In this document: positions 1 to 6,239 of the stretch, piece by piece | Layout: each line of letters begins with the position of its first letter | Numbering within the stretch: position 1 is the first letter of the stretch | Assembly (NCBI GenBank): GCA_964534605.1 | Contig: CAZHOS010000024.1 | Location: 1-10,831, forward strand | DNA length: 10,831 bases | Reading direction: 5' to 3' | Source: CAZHOS01 sp964534605 | Lineage (GTDB): Bacteria; Patescibacteriota; Saccharimonadia; Saccharimonadales; VXPC01 | Position numbers and translations under genes: made by a program | The notes under the pieces: model-generated | The model's input: only the letters and a program-made list of their open reading frames with translations | Database searches by the model: none | What the model was told of the DNA's origin: nothing

Positions 1-114
1 TGTTAATATATACGTAATCCTAAATTATTAGGTGTACGTTGATAGATCGAGACACGTGTTTTAACGACACGTATAAAAGTTTTGAAGAATTATACGTTAT
101 TGTTTTAGGTTTAA

Positions 115-162
115 TTCTGGTGACATCCATGAGCATCACTGTGCTTGTAGATGTCACCAGAA
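115..162. repeat. Perfect 13-bp inverted repeat, long hairpin
   Basis: TTCTGGTGACATC (115-127) is the exact reverse complement of GATGTCACCAGAA (150-162). Inside, GAGCA (131-135) can pair with TGCTT (142-146), so the element folds into one long, slightly interrupted stem. No T-run follows on either strand, so it is not a classic intrinsic terminator. It lies just upstream of an SD-like GAGGAG (181-186). It could be an operator, an RNA stabilising stem, or the end of a transcription unit lying left of the window. Confidence 0.6.
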
Positions 163-195
163 ATTCGTCTGGTGCTATTAGAGGAGAAACCTCGC

Positions 196-297
196 ATGAA
201 AAACCATTCACCGCCCAGTATGGGCTCGTCACCGAACATCGATTACAACCCTGACAGCATCCTCCTCGTCGGCCCAAGCGGCGCGAACAAGATCTGA
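196..297 (+). CDS. Possible 33-aa small ORF ending in a Walker-A-like stretch
   Basis: ATG at 196 is preceded by GAGGAG (181-186, 9-nt gap), a good SD. The peptide has 33 residues and ends ILLVGPSGANKI before TGA. LLVGPSGA resembles the start of a P-loop (GxxxxGK[ST]), but position 6 is Asn and the last position Ile. The same frame stays open for 18 codons after the TGA (ALMTEMLHRFGEP...), to a TAG at 352-354. It may be a leader peptide, a decayed fragment of a P-loop NTPase, or chance; the SD itself can fold in GAGG-AGAAA-CCTC. I do not recognise a family. Confidence 0.3.
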   Translation: MKNHSPPSMGSSPNIDYNPDSILLVGPSGANKI

Positions 298-341
298 GCT
301 CTCATGACTGAGATGCTTCACAGATTCGGAGAGCCCTTACA

Positions 342-355
342 CCTAGGGCCCTAGG
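342..355. repeat. 14-bp perfect palindrome
   Basis: CCTAGGGCCCTAGG reads identically on both strands. It sits in the gene-free region between the short ORF and the structured RNA. A perfect palindrome without a loop suits a dimeric DNA-binding protein better than an RNA hairpin. No function can be assigned. Confidence 0.35.
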
Positions 356-429
356 GGAACAAACAAACTGAATAGCCACTTTTCTTTCGAGAAAATGCCC
401 ATGGAAAACCAAGCTCAAAAACGAGGTCA

Positions 430-780
430 TTGTTTAGCCTGATAGGCTGAGCATTACCTACAGAACTCCTTAGCGAGTAACGAGCGTGCGTTCGCTTCGG
501 CGGCGCAAATTCTTCGAGCGAGATTCGCTCCTCTAAACTCTCTGGTTCAGTCTTTGAACCCGTAGTTAAAGAGTAAAATTACTGCAAGGTATACTTTGGC
601 GTCCAATGACGTACGCCGGGTACATCTTGCACAAGTCTGCCACCATAGCACCTGACTCCAGGGCTCATTGCAGCAGTCAACCTCTTCTGGGTCGAGCGCA
701 TTTTACCGCGCTCCCCAGAAGGGGCCCCCAAAGTCTCTCTATCAACCATAGACCTCGGTACATCCGAGGTCTTTCGCATT
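430..780 (+). ncRNA. Candidate structured non-coding RNA, family unknown
   Basis: At least six stems occur in 350 bases: AGCCT/AGGCT (436-448), GAGCGA/TCGCTC (516-530), GGTTCA/TGAACC (544-560), a compound stem pairing 584-594 with 620-630 (9 Watson-Crick pairs, one G-T, one mismatch) and capped by GGCGT/ACGCC (598-602/613-617), a roughly 17-bp stem pairing 681-691 plus 694-699 with 708-724 around a two-base bulge, and GACCTCGG-TACAT-CCGAGGTC (751-771) followed by TTT. This density is typical of a structured RNA. The plus strand is favoured by G-U pairs and by the intrinsic terminator at 875-894, but the minus strand is not excluded. I found no RNase P core, no tmRNA T-arm or CCA end, and no clear SRP hairpin. 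It could also be a very long obgE leader, though the terminator argues against that. Both ends are uncertain. Confidence 0.45.
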
Positions 781-874
781 CCTAAAGCTATTAATAACCC
801 TATGTCAGCTCGTCTGGCTCTTCCTTATCTTCCAGCCTGGAGTAAAACTAATTATCATCGCCCTATTAACAAAC

Positions 875-894
875 AAACCGCACTAGCGGTTTTT
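875..894 (+). terminator. Rho-independent terminator upstream of obgE
   Basis: AAACCGC-ACTA-GCGGTTT is a 7-bp stem with a 4-nt loop; its 3' arm runs into TTTTT (890-894). The minus strand also has a T-rich flank (TTTGTTTGTT), so it may work in both directions. It would end any transcript from 1-860, including the structured RNA, before obgE. Confidence 0.65.
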
Positions 895-965
895 CATTTG
901 TCCAGGCTTTCAACCCTTCTGTAAAGAGCTAGAACAGTTTTAAAGATAACTGGGGTGGAAAGTGT

Positions 966-971
966 TAGAAT
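966..971 (+). promoter_or_regulatory. -10-like hexamer just before obgE, possible leaderless start
   Basis: TAGAAT ends 6 nt before the obgE ATG at 978. If it is the -10 box, transcription would begin at about the A of the start codon. There is no SD at a normal distance; the nearest purine-rich GGGGTGG (952-958) is about 20 nt away. A -35 box is not obvious. Confidence 0.35.
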
Positions 972-977
972 ATCCAC

Positions 978-2249
978 ATGTTTATAGATAATGTAGCTGT
1001 AGAGGTCAAAGCCGGCAACGGCGGCAATGGTGTCGTCAGCTTTCGGCGCGAAAAGTACGAAGACAAAGGCGGCCCAAATGGCGGTGACGGCGGTACTGGT
1101 GGGAGTGTCGTTTTTGTAGCGTCCGAGCGCGTCAATACACTGGCCAAGTTCCGTTACAAAAAGCTAGTCGAAGCACGTGCCGGCAAAGACGGATCTAGCC
1201 AGAACCGCCGTGGTCCTTCTGCGGATGACGAACTAGTAGAGGTGCCCGTAGGTACACAGTTTTATGATGATGGTCAGCTACTTTTTGACCTGACAGAGCC
1301 AGGGCAGCGCTACGTGGCAGCCGAGGGTGGCATGGGTGGCTTTGGAAATGCCCACTTTAAAAGCAGCACACGTCAGGCGCCAAAGGTTGCCGAACGAGGC
1401 ACTCCCGGCGAGCATAAAGAGCTACGTCTAGAACTAAAGCTAATCGCCGACGCAGCTATTGTAGGTCTGCCTAATGCAGGTAAGAGTACTTTTCTGAGCG
1501 TTGTCAGCAATGCCAAGCCGCAGATTGCCGATTACGCCTTTACAACCCTTAACCCTAATCTAGGGGTGGTCGATCATCGCGGCGAGTCGATACTGCTAGC
1601 AGACATACCGGGACTTATCGAGGGCGCGCATGCAGGCAAGGGGCTGGGGCATGACTTCCTACGCCATGTCGAGCGTACTAAGGCCGTCCTGCACCTCATA
1701 GATGTGTACGGAGCCGATCCTCTAGGTAGCTATCAGACCATTCGTAGCGAGCTAGAGAAATATAGCGAGGTACTGGCTGGTTTGCCAGAGGTGATCGCAT
1801 TTACCAAATGCGAAGGCCTGGACGACGATATTCAAACGATGCTCCAAAAAGACTTCGTCAAACTAACCAAAAATAAAACAGTGCACTTTATATCTTCACA
1901 AGCTGGTTTGGGTATCGAGCCCTTGCTAGACGAGCTACGCCAAACCCTGCAGACAAAGACCCAGCAGGAGGTCGAAGAGAGGTCGGACGACATACATGTC
2001 TTCGAGCTTAGCCAGACAGAAAAGCAAGATTCCTGGCATATCAGACGGAAGTCCAAGCGGTTTATTATTACCGGCACCAAGATAGAGACCTTCGCCCAAA
2101 AGACATATTTTGATGACTTTCACTCCGTGCAGCGACTGGAGGATATAATGCATAAATTTGGCATACTAAAGCAGCTAGACTCGATGGGATACGAACCAGG
2201 CCAGGCAGTAGTCTTTGGCGATCCCGAGATTGGTCGCATTACGCTGTAG
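978..2249 (+). CDS. obgE: Obg/CgtA family ribosome-associated GTPase
   Basis: Obg GTPases bind the large ribosomal subunit late in assembly and link GTP level to growth. All three domains are visible in 423 residues: the glycine-rich Obg fold (about 1-158, GNGGNG and GGPNGGDGGTGG), the G domain (G1 GLPNAGKS 163-170; G3 DIPG 209-212 followed by the Obg-typical HAGKGLGHDFLRHVERT), and an OCT-type C-terminal domain (from about 335, ending GDPEIGRITL). The G4 motif is odd: TKCE (276-279) replaces N/TKxD, so the guanine-contacting Asp is Glu. The start is the ATG at the head of the Obg fold; no SD is seen, and a -10-like box 6 nt upstream suggests a leaderless transcript. The photolyase gene starts 2 nt after the TAG stop, implying co-transcription. 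Confidence 0.97.
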   Translation: MFIDNVAVEVKAGNGGNGVVSFRREKYEDKGGPNGGDGGTGGSVVFVASERVNTLAKFRYKKLVEARAGKDGSSQNRRGPSADDELVEVPVGTQFYDDGQLLFDLTEPGQRYVAAEGGMGGFGNAHFKSSTRQAPKVAERGTPGEHKELRLELKLIADAAIVGLPNAGKSTFLSVVSNAKPQIADYAFTTLNPNLGVVDHRGESILLADIPGLIEGAHAGKGLGHDFLRHVERTKAVLHLIDVYGADPLGSYQTIRSELEKYSEVLAGLPEVIAFTKCEGLDDDIQTMLQKDFVKLTKNKTVHFISSQAGLGIEPLLDELRQTLQTKTQQEVEERSDDIHVFELSQTEKQDSWHIRRKSKRFIITGTKIETFAQKTYFDDFHSVQRLEDIMHKFGILKQLDSMGYEPGQAVVFGDPEIGRITL

Positions 2250-2251
2250 CT

Positions 2252-3625
2252 ATGATCTCGAGACACCTGGCGCTCAATAGTAAGCCCATTGGCACCAGCG
2301 GACCGATTGTATATTTGATGAGCCGAGACCAGCGTGTGCGGGATAATCACTCCTTACTAAGGGCACAAGAGCTGGCGCTGGCCAACAATACGCACGTTCT
2401 GGTGCTATTTTGTATGCTCGAGCACTCGGGGCAGCGTGCACGCGAGCATTACGAATTCATGATCGCAGGCCTACGCCAGGTCCGGTCTGATCTGCAGGGT
2501 TTTAATATACCTTTCGTGGTTATAGCCTCTGGCTCTAGTCCGCTAGCAGCAGTAGCCGATTACTTAAAAGACATGTCTGCGGCGGCACTGGTGACGGACT
2601 TTAGCCCTCTAAGAGGCCCACGCAAGCTACAGAAAGACTTAGCTAGCAATCTAGACGTGCAGGTAGAGGTCGTCGATACTCATAATGTAGTTCCTGTGTG
2701 GATAGCCAGCAACAAGCAAGAATATGCCGCTCGCACCATACGACCAAAGATCAGCAGCAAACTACCAGAGTATTTAATAGAACCTGCTGCACTTAAGCCC
2801 CAGGACAATGTCCCTAGCTACCCAAGCCCGCTTCAGCTAGAATCTATCGCGCTTGATCATTTGCAAAGCAACGGCACCAAGGTAGAGGTTACATCGGGCG
2901 AGGCTGCCGCCCTCAAGCATACAGAGAGCTTTGTGGCAGATGGGCTCAAAGGCTATGCTGGCAGTCGCAACGAGCCGTCAGTAGACGGGCTGAGTGGTCT
3001 GAGCCCTTATCTACATTATGGCCAGATTAGCTCGCTACGCGTAGCACTGATAGTCGAGGAGGCCGCTACTAGCAACCCAAGCTTTAGAGAAGGCGCAGAT
3101 GTTCTGCTAGAGGAGATGATTATACGCAAAGAGCTGGCCGACAACTACTGCCTGCACACCCCTAGCTACCGTAACATTAGTGGCGCGCCTAACTGGGCCC
3201 GACAAACCTTGCAAGAGCACAGTAGTGACGAGCGCGAGTACATCTACAGTCAGCAGCAGCTAGAGGACGCTCAGACGCATGATCTCGCTTGGAATGCAGC
3301 TCAAAATCAGCTCAGATCTGTCGGCAAGATGCACGGCTACATGCGGATGTACTGGGCCAAGAAGGTGCTAGAATGGACCCCCGACCCTCAAGTTGCCATA
3401 GATACACTTATCTACCTTAACGACTTCTACTCGATTGACGGCGGTGATCCTAACGGGTATTGCGGCATTATGTGGAGTGTAGCTGGCGTGCATGACCGCG
3501 GCTGGACAGAGCGCTCAGTATTTGGCAAGATCCGCTACATGAACTACGCTGGCCTCAAACGCAAGTTCGACATCCAAGCCTACGAACAAAGATGGAACCT
3601 TAAAAGCCAACAAAAACTTATTTAA
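2252..3625 (+). CDS. phr: Class II deoxyribodipyrimidine (CPD) photolyase
   Basis: A flavoenzyme that splits cyclobutane pyrimidine dimers using light. The class II type is clear from YLMSRDQRVRDNHSLL (21-36) opening the antenna domain, EEMIIRKELADNYC and APNWARQTL in the middle, GKMHGYMRMYWAKK (358-371) and NGYCGIMWSVAGVHDRGW...FGKIRYMNYAG near the C-terminus, which form the FAD- and DNA-binding half. The 457 residues match the family's usual length. The ATG at 2252 lies 2 nt after obgE's stop and has no clear SD, so translation probably depends on ribosomes finishing obgE. About 17 residues precede the conserved core. Class II enzymes occur in archaea, plants, animals and scattered bacteria, so horizontal acquisition is possible, but base use here looks like that of its neighbours. 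Confidence 0.95.
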   Translation: MISRHLALNSKPIGTSGPIVYLMSRDQRVRDNHSLLRAQELALANNTHVLVLFCMLEHSGQRAREHYEFMIAGLRQVRSDLQGFNIPFVVIASGSSPLAAVADYLKDMSAAALVTDFSPLRGPRKLQKDLASNLDVQVEVVDTHNVVPVWIASNKQEYAARTIRPKISSKLPEYLIEPAALKPQDNVPSYPSPLQLESIALDHLQSNGTKVEVTSGEAAALKHTESFVADGLKGYAGSRNEPSVDGLSGLSPYLHYGQISSLRVALIVEEAATSNPSFREGADVLLEEMIIRKELADNYCLHTPSYRNISGAPNWARQTLQEHSSDEREYIYSQQQLEDAQTHDLAWNAAQNQLRSVGKMHGYMRMYWAKKVLEWTPDPQVAIDTLIYLNDFYSIDGGDPNGYCGIMWSVAGVHDRGWTERSVFGKIRYMNYAGLKRKFDIQAYEQRWNLKSQQKLI

Positions 3626-3652
3626 AAAGAATTAAACATAGCCCCAAGCTGC

Positions 3653-3658
3653 TAGAAT
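3653..3658 (+). promoter_or_regulatory. Possible promoter -10 box of the sbcB leader
   Basis: TAGAAT sits 28 nt after the phr stop and 8 nt before an ATG (3667) that opens a 16-codon ORF ending at 3717. The arrangement matches that before obgE. No convincing -35 box is present. If real, it would start a transcript of about 225 nt of leader before sbcB. The 16-codon ORF is too short to judge. Confidence 0.25.
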
Positions 3659-3744
3659 ACATATCAATGAGACTCAATCCTAAAAAAGACACCAAAGTTG
3701 AGGTGCGTGGCTCGTGATTTTCATGGCACCTAACTCGAGCCATA

Positions 3745-3824
3745 TTTGGCAGTTCTTGGTAAGGACACGCAAAGGAGGCGTGCATATGGCACTCCGACTG
3801 CGTCCCGCAATCAAAACTGCCAAA
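3745..3824 (+). promoter_or_regulatory. Folded leader enclosing an SD, upstream of sbcB
   Basis: TTTGGCAGTT (3745-3754) is the exact reverse complement of AACTGCCAAA (3815-3824), closing a 60-nt loop. Inside it, CACGC (3766-3770) pairs with GCGTG (3778-3782) and leaves AAAGGAG, most of a strong SD, in the apical loop. The start codon of the 35-codon ORF (3786) follows. Further down, AAGCC/GGCTT (3844-3857) and CTTGC/GCAAG (3848-3866) are mutually exclusive hairpins. This suggests a translationally regulated leader for sbcB; the mechanism is inference. Confidence 0.4.
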
Positions 3825-3893
3825 GATGGCCGAGAACAGCTTCAAGCCTTGCGGCTTTGCTGCAAGAGTAGAAGATGTGGTCAGGCGTCATGA
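3786..3893 (+). CDS. 35-aa basic, cysteine-containing micro-ORF overlapping sbcB
   Basis: ATG at 3786 lies 7 nt after GGAGG (3774-3778, within AAAGGAGG), the best SD in the window. The frame ends at TGA 3891-3893, which overlaps the preferred sbcB ATG (3890) as ATGA, the classic arrangement for translational coupling. The peptide is rich in Arg and Lys, with a CCKSRRC patch near its end and no membrane segment. Its frame is open further upstream (ATG 3723, GTG 3714), but those starts lack an SD. It is most likely a leader peptide that delivers ribosomes to sbcB; a functional micro-protein is possible. No known family recognised. Confidence 0.45.
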   Translation: MALRLRPAIKTAKDGREQLQALRLCCKSRRCGQAS

Positions 3894-5317
3894 CGTTTTA
3901 CTTCTATGATTTAGAGACTAGTGGTGTCAGCCCCCACAAACAGCGCATAATCCAGTTTGCCGGTCAACGCACCAACAAGGACCTCGAGCCAATCGGCGAT
4001 ATCGACGAGCACTTTATTAAACTGCCGGAGGATATTATCCCCGAACCCTGGGCAGTGCTAACCCACGGCATTACTCCGCAGCAGTCTAATCAGGACGGAC
4101 TAACCGAAGCCGAGTTCTTGGCTTGGTTCGACGAGCACGTAGCTACTGAAAATACGATTGTCGTTGGCTACAACAATATCCGATTCGACAACGAGTTTAT
4201 GCGCTATATGCTATACCGTAATTTCTACGATCCGTACGAGTGGCAGTGGAAGGATGGGCGCAGCACCTGGGATCTGATGGACGTGGTACGTATGACCCGC
4301 GCACTACGCCCGAGTGGCATAGAGTGGCCGTTTACCAGCAAGGGCGTAACGACCGTTAAGCTCGAGTACATCACATCAGTTAATAACATCGAGCACGGTG
4401 ATGCTCACAAGGCCGATGCTGACGTTTGGGCGACTATCGAGGTGGCCAAACTTATCAAGAACGCCCAACCCAAGCTATTCGACTACCTGCTAGGCATGCG
4501 AGACAAGAAGTCCGTTGCCAAGCTTGTGTCGGACGGGGCTCCGTTTGTGTACACGTCTGGCAGATATAGCGGTGAGTTCGAGCGCACAACAATCGCCTGC
4601 TCGCTTGGGGACCACCCAGAGCAGGCCGGCAGTGTGCTGGTCTACAATCTACGCGAAGACCCAAAAACTCTCGAAAGCTTAAGCGCCCAGCAGCTGAGCG
4701 AGAGGATCTTTGTCAAAAAGGACTCTGGTATTCCGCGCTTGCCTGTTAAGAAAATGGCCCTTAACAAATCACCAGCTGTTGCTCCGCTTGGGGTGTTAGA
4801 CAAGGATAGCTGGCAGCGTTTGGGGTTGGACAAAGGCGTTATCGAGGCGAACCTCAAAGCGCTTCGTAGCACGGACTTGGCCCTACGGCTTAAAGAGGCT
4901 TTTTCGATCAAACACAAACAATCCCAAGCAGTTTTTCTTAGTGAGCCGTCTACGGTTGACGCCCAGCTGTACGAAGGTTTCTTTAATGACCGCGACAAGC
5001 TGTCTATGGCCAAGGTCCGGTCCGCCGATGCAAACAACCTAGCCGACTTATCGCTTGATTTTAACGACACTCGCCTTGGCTCATTGCTGCCTCTATACAA
5101 AGCGCGCAACTTCCCGCGGTCCCTAAACCCCGAAGAAGCTCAGCAGTGGCATAGCTACTTGCAGTCCAAGTTTTACCAAGGTAGTACACCAGCTATAGAG
5201 CAATTCTCTACTCAATTACAAAAAGCTGCCGAGGCAGTTGCCAGCGACAGCAAAAAGATGGCTTTGCTCGAGGACCTTAAACTATACGTCGAGAGTATTC
5301 TGCCCGAACCGGACTAA
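3890..5317 (+). CDS. sbcB: Exonuclease I (3'-5' ssDNA exonuclease, DEDDh)
   Basis: Degrades single-stranded DNA from 3' ends in recombination and mismatch repair. The DnaQ-like fold shows the full catalytic set: D7 and E9 (YDLETSG), D100 (GYNNIRFDNE), H173 and D178 (HKADADVWAT). RNFYDPYEWQWKDGRSTWDLMDVVR and RALRPSGIEWP are ExoI-specific. The rest matches the SH3-like and C-terminal helical parts of the family; 475 residues equal the E. coli length. I chose ATG 3890 over ATG 3875 because it gives the usual short N-terminus and overlaps the upstream stop as ATGA; starting at 3875 would add five residues. The TAA stop overlaps that of the convergent small gene. ExoI is best known from Gammaproteobacteria, so its presence here is notable, but motif conservation argues for an active enzyme. 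Confidence 0.95.
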   Translation: MTFYFYDLETSGVSPHKQRIIQFAGQRTNKDLEPIGDIDEHFIKLPEDIIPEPWAVLTHGITPQQSNQDGLTEAEFLAWFDEHVATENTIVVGYNNIRFDNEFMRYMLYRNFYDPYEWQWKDGRSTWDLMDVVRMTRALRPSGIEWPFTSKGVTTVKLEYITSVNNIEHGDAHKADADVWATIEVAKLIKNAQPKLFDYLLGMRDKKSVAKLVSDGAPFVYTSGRYSGEFERTTIACSLGDHPEQAGSVLVYNLREDPKTLESLSAQQLSERIFVKKDSGIPRLPVKKMALNKSPAVAPLGVLDKDSWQRLGLDKGVIEANLKALRSTDLALRLKEAFSIKHKQSQAVFLSEPSTVDAQLYEGFFNDRDKLSMAKVRSADANNLADLSLDFNDTRLGSLLPLYKARNFPRSLNPEEAQQWHSYLQSKFYQGSTPAIEQFSTQLQKAAEAVASDSKKMALLEDLKLYVESILPEPD

Positions 5318-5559
5318 GACTCGAGTACTTGTCCTCGGGGGCGGTAGACCTGTGGGCGAGTGAGCTCCATAGCTCTTTCGGTTATGGTGCTCGTCCGAGT
5401 TGTTTCTTTGGTTGCTTTTCTGACAGACAGTAGGGTTTTGATGATCACAAGGACAATGAGTCCAAAAACGACGCCTTGTAAAAAGGCTTCAAAATTGATG
5501 TCTGCTTGAGTGCCTGGTACGCGGCCAGTTATCAAAAGCTCTATAAACGCTGCTTCCAT
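5314..5559 (-). CDS. Small single-TM membrane protein, function unknown
   Basis: 81 residues. One hydrophobic helix (about residues 26-45, LQGVVFGLIVLVIIKTLL) is followed by a basic, Thr/Arg-rich tail that should face the cytoplasm by the positive-inside rule. GGAGAA lies 7 nt before the ATG, and a TTGACT-N17-TATTGT promoter lies about 90 nt upstream, so I take it as a real gene. Its TAG stop overlaps the TAA of the convergent sbcB (5314-5317). No domain recognised. Confidence 0.65.
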   Translation of the reverse strand: MEAAFIELLITGRVPGTQADINFEAFLQGVVFGLIVLVIIKTLLSVRKATKETTRTSTITERAMELTRPQVYRPRGQVLES

Positions 5560-5645
5560 ATACGTTCTCCGTTTGATTGAAAACGTACCCTATAGATCCC
5601 ACATCTACATCCACCAAAACCTACATAAGGTTCTTACTAATATTT

Positions 5646-5674
5646 ACAATACTACAAATTTATATAAAAGTCAA
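5646..5674 (-). promoter_or_regulatory. Sigma-70-type promoter for the small membrane protein
   Basis: Read on the minus strand, TTGACT (5669-5674) and TATTGT (5646-5651) are spaced by exactly 17 nt in AT-rich DNA. Transcription would start near 5639, giving an 80-nt leader. The -35 box overlaps the stop codon of the upstream PGPGW gene, so the small gene can be expressed on its own. Confidence 0.55.
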
Positions 5675-6114
5675 GAGTCAGAGTTTCTACGGAGTCTTTT
5701 CTTGGCACGTGTATAGCGGTTGCGATTACGCAAAAAGGCGACCAAGGCCCAGACAAACATCGCAAACCCTAGCACGCTGACTAGTCGCCCCTCGCGCCAG
5801 ATAGTTAGATATAGTGCCAGTGATATAGCTATGATCACAAATGTGTCCCAGAGTAACATTATTTTGTGCCGTTCTGGAAAGAGCTTGTCTAGCAGCTGCA
5901 GCCCCTCGCGCGAGAAGTAGTCCAGTAGGTCTTGCGCCCACTTGTGATGTAGCGCCAAAAAGCGTAGTCCAGCGTAGAACAACGGGATTCCCCCAGGTCC
6001 TGGCAGCCACCCAAGCAGGCCGGACAGTATTATCAATGTCACACCGGCAGCGTCCGTGAACGCTTTGCTCTGCTTGAGTCTTTGCCATAGTGATTGATCG
6101 CCGTTATTTTCCAT
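5671..6114 (-). CDS. PGPGW-type putative transmembrane protein
   Basis: 147 residues with an acidic and polar start, a hydrophobic hairpin around LGWLPGPGGIPLFYAGL (34-50), a second helix (about 85-106), a third (111-128) and a very basic tail (RNRNRYTRAKKRLRRN). The GWLPGPGG segment matches the PGPGW family of putative membrane proteins, except that the final Trp is Gly. Function in that family is unknown. The ATG lacks an SD and is preceded, 9 nt away, by TATAGT, suggesting a leaderless transcript. It is divergent from uvrA, with 125 nt between the start codons. It ends in TGA, the only such stop among the larger genes here. Confidence 0.75.
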   Translation of the reverse strand: MENNGDQSLWQRLKQSKAFTDAAGVTLIILSGLLGWLPGPGGIPLFYAGLRFLALHHKWAQDLLDYFSREGLQLLDKLFPERHKIMLLWDTFVIIAISLALYLTIWREGRLVSVLGFAMFVWALVAFLRNRNRYTRAKKRLRRNSDS

Positions 6115-6123
6115 ATAACAATA

Positions 6124-6129
6124 ACTATA
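6124..6129 (-). promoter_or_regulatory. -10-like box just before the PGPGW gene
   Basis: On the minus strand TATAGT lies 9 nt before the ATG, so transcription would start within a few bases of the start codon. No SD is present. A -35 box is not clear. Confidence 0.35.
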
Positions 6130-6165
6130 CAGCCAATTGTAACTACCACCTATAGTGCATCTGCC

Positions 6166-6195
6166 TTGAATCTAGTGCCCGGGGGGAGCTATAAT
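6166..6195 (+). promoter_or_regulatory. uvrA promoter
   Basis: TTGAAT (6166-6171), an 18-nt spacer and a consensus TATAAT (6190-6195) form the best promoter in the window. The start site would be near 6202, leaving a 38-nt leader to the TTG start. The spacer contains a CCCGGGGGG run. I see no LexA-type box, so SOS control is not supported. Confidence 0.7.
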
Positions 6196-6239
6196 AAGTT
6201 GTTTTACTGCGTACAGTGCGTTTAATTGGAGATAACAGG

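Larger units (their letters stand above)
1..977. other. Long region with little or no protein coding, upstream of obgE
   Basis: Nearly 1 kb without a convincing protein gene, in a window where genes are otherwise packed to within a few bases. Bases 1-100 are AT-rich and carry five ACGT cores (at 12, 36, 54, 69 and 94) and a small CCTAA/TTAGG hairpin (19-32). Then follow the inverted repeat, short ORF, palindrome, structured RNA and terminator listed separately. I see nothing I can name in 298-341, 356-429 or 781-874. Overlapping reading frames on both strands here show no family resemblance and run through the hairpins, so I do not call them genes. Confidence 0.6.

Noticed and set aside
20..277. 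Overlapping ORFs on both strands at the left edge
   Set aside because: Both cross the 13-bp inverted repeat, lack good starts and give no recognisable protein; the short SD-led ORF at 196 is the only one with any support.
196..354. UGA recoded as an amino acid, as in Gracilibacteria or SR1
   Set aside because: The conserved genes here use normal Gly and Trp codons, contain no in-frame TGA, and the PGPGW gene appears to stop properly at TGA.
579..779. 66-codon minus-strand ORF
   Set aside because: It runs through the longest RNA stems, has no SD, and its translation shows no protein-like pattern or family.
430..780. RNase P RNA, tmRNA or SRP RNA
   Set aside because: On both strands I looked for the RNase P GAGGAAAGTCC and ACAGAA core elements in proper order, a tmRNA T-arm with CCA end and Ala-tag frame, and the SRP GGTCCGGAAGGAAGCAGC loop. 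Only fragmentary look-alikes were found.
3618..3845. 75-codon minus-strand ORF between phr and sbcB
   Set aside because: No SD, overlaps the phr end and the folded leader; the opposite strand has a strong SD and an ATGA overlap with sbcB.
5510..5780. Plus-strand ORFs in the gap near 5600
   Set aside because: They cover the minus-strand promoter and the ends of two minus-strand genes and have no RBS.
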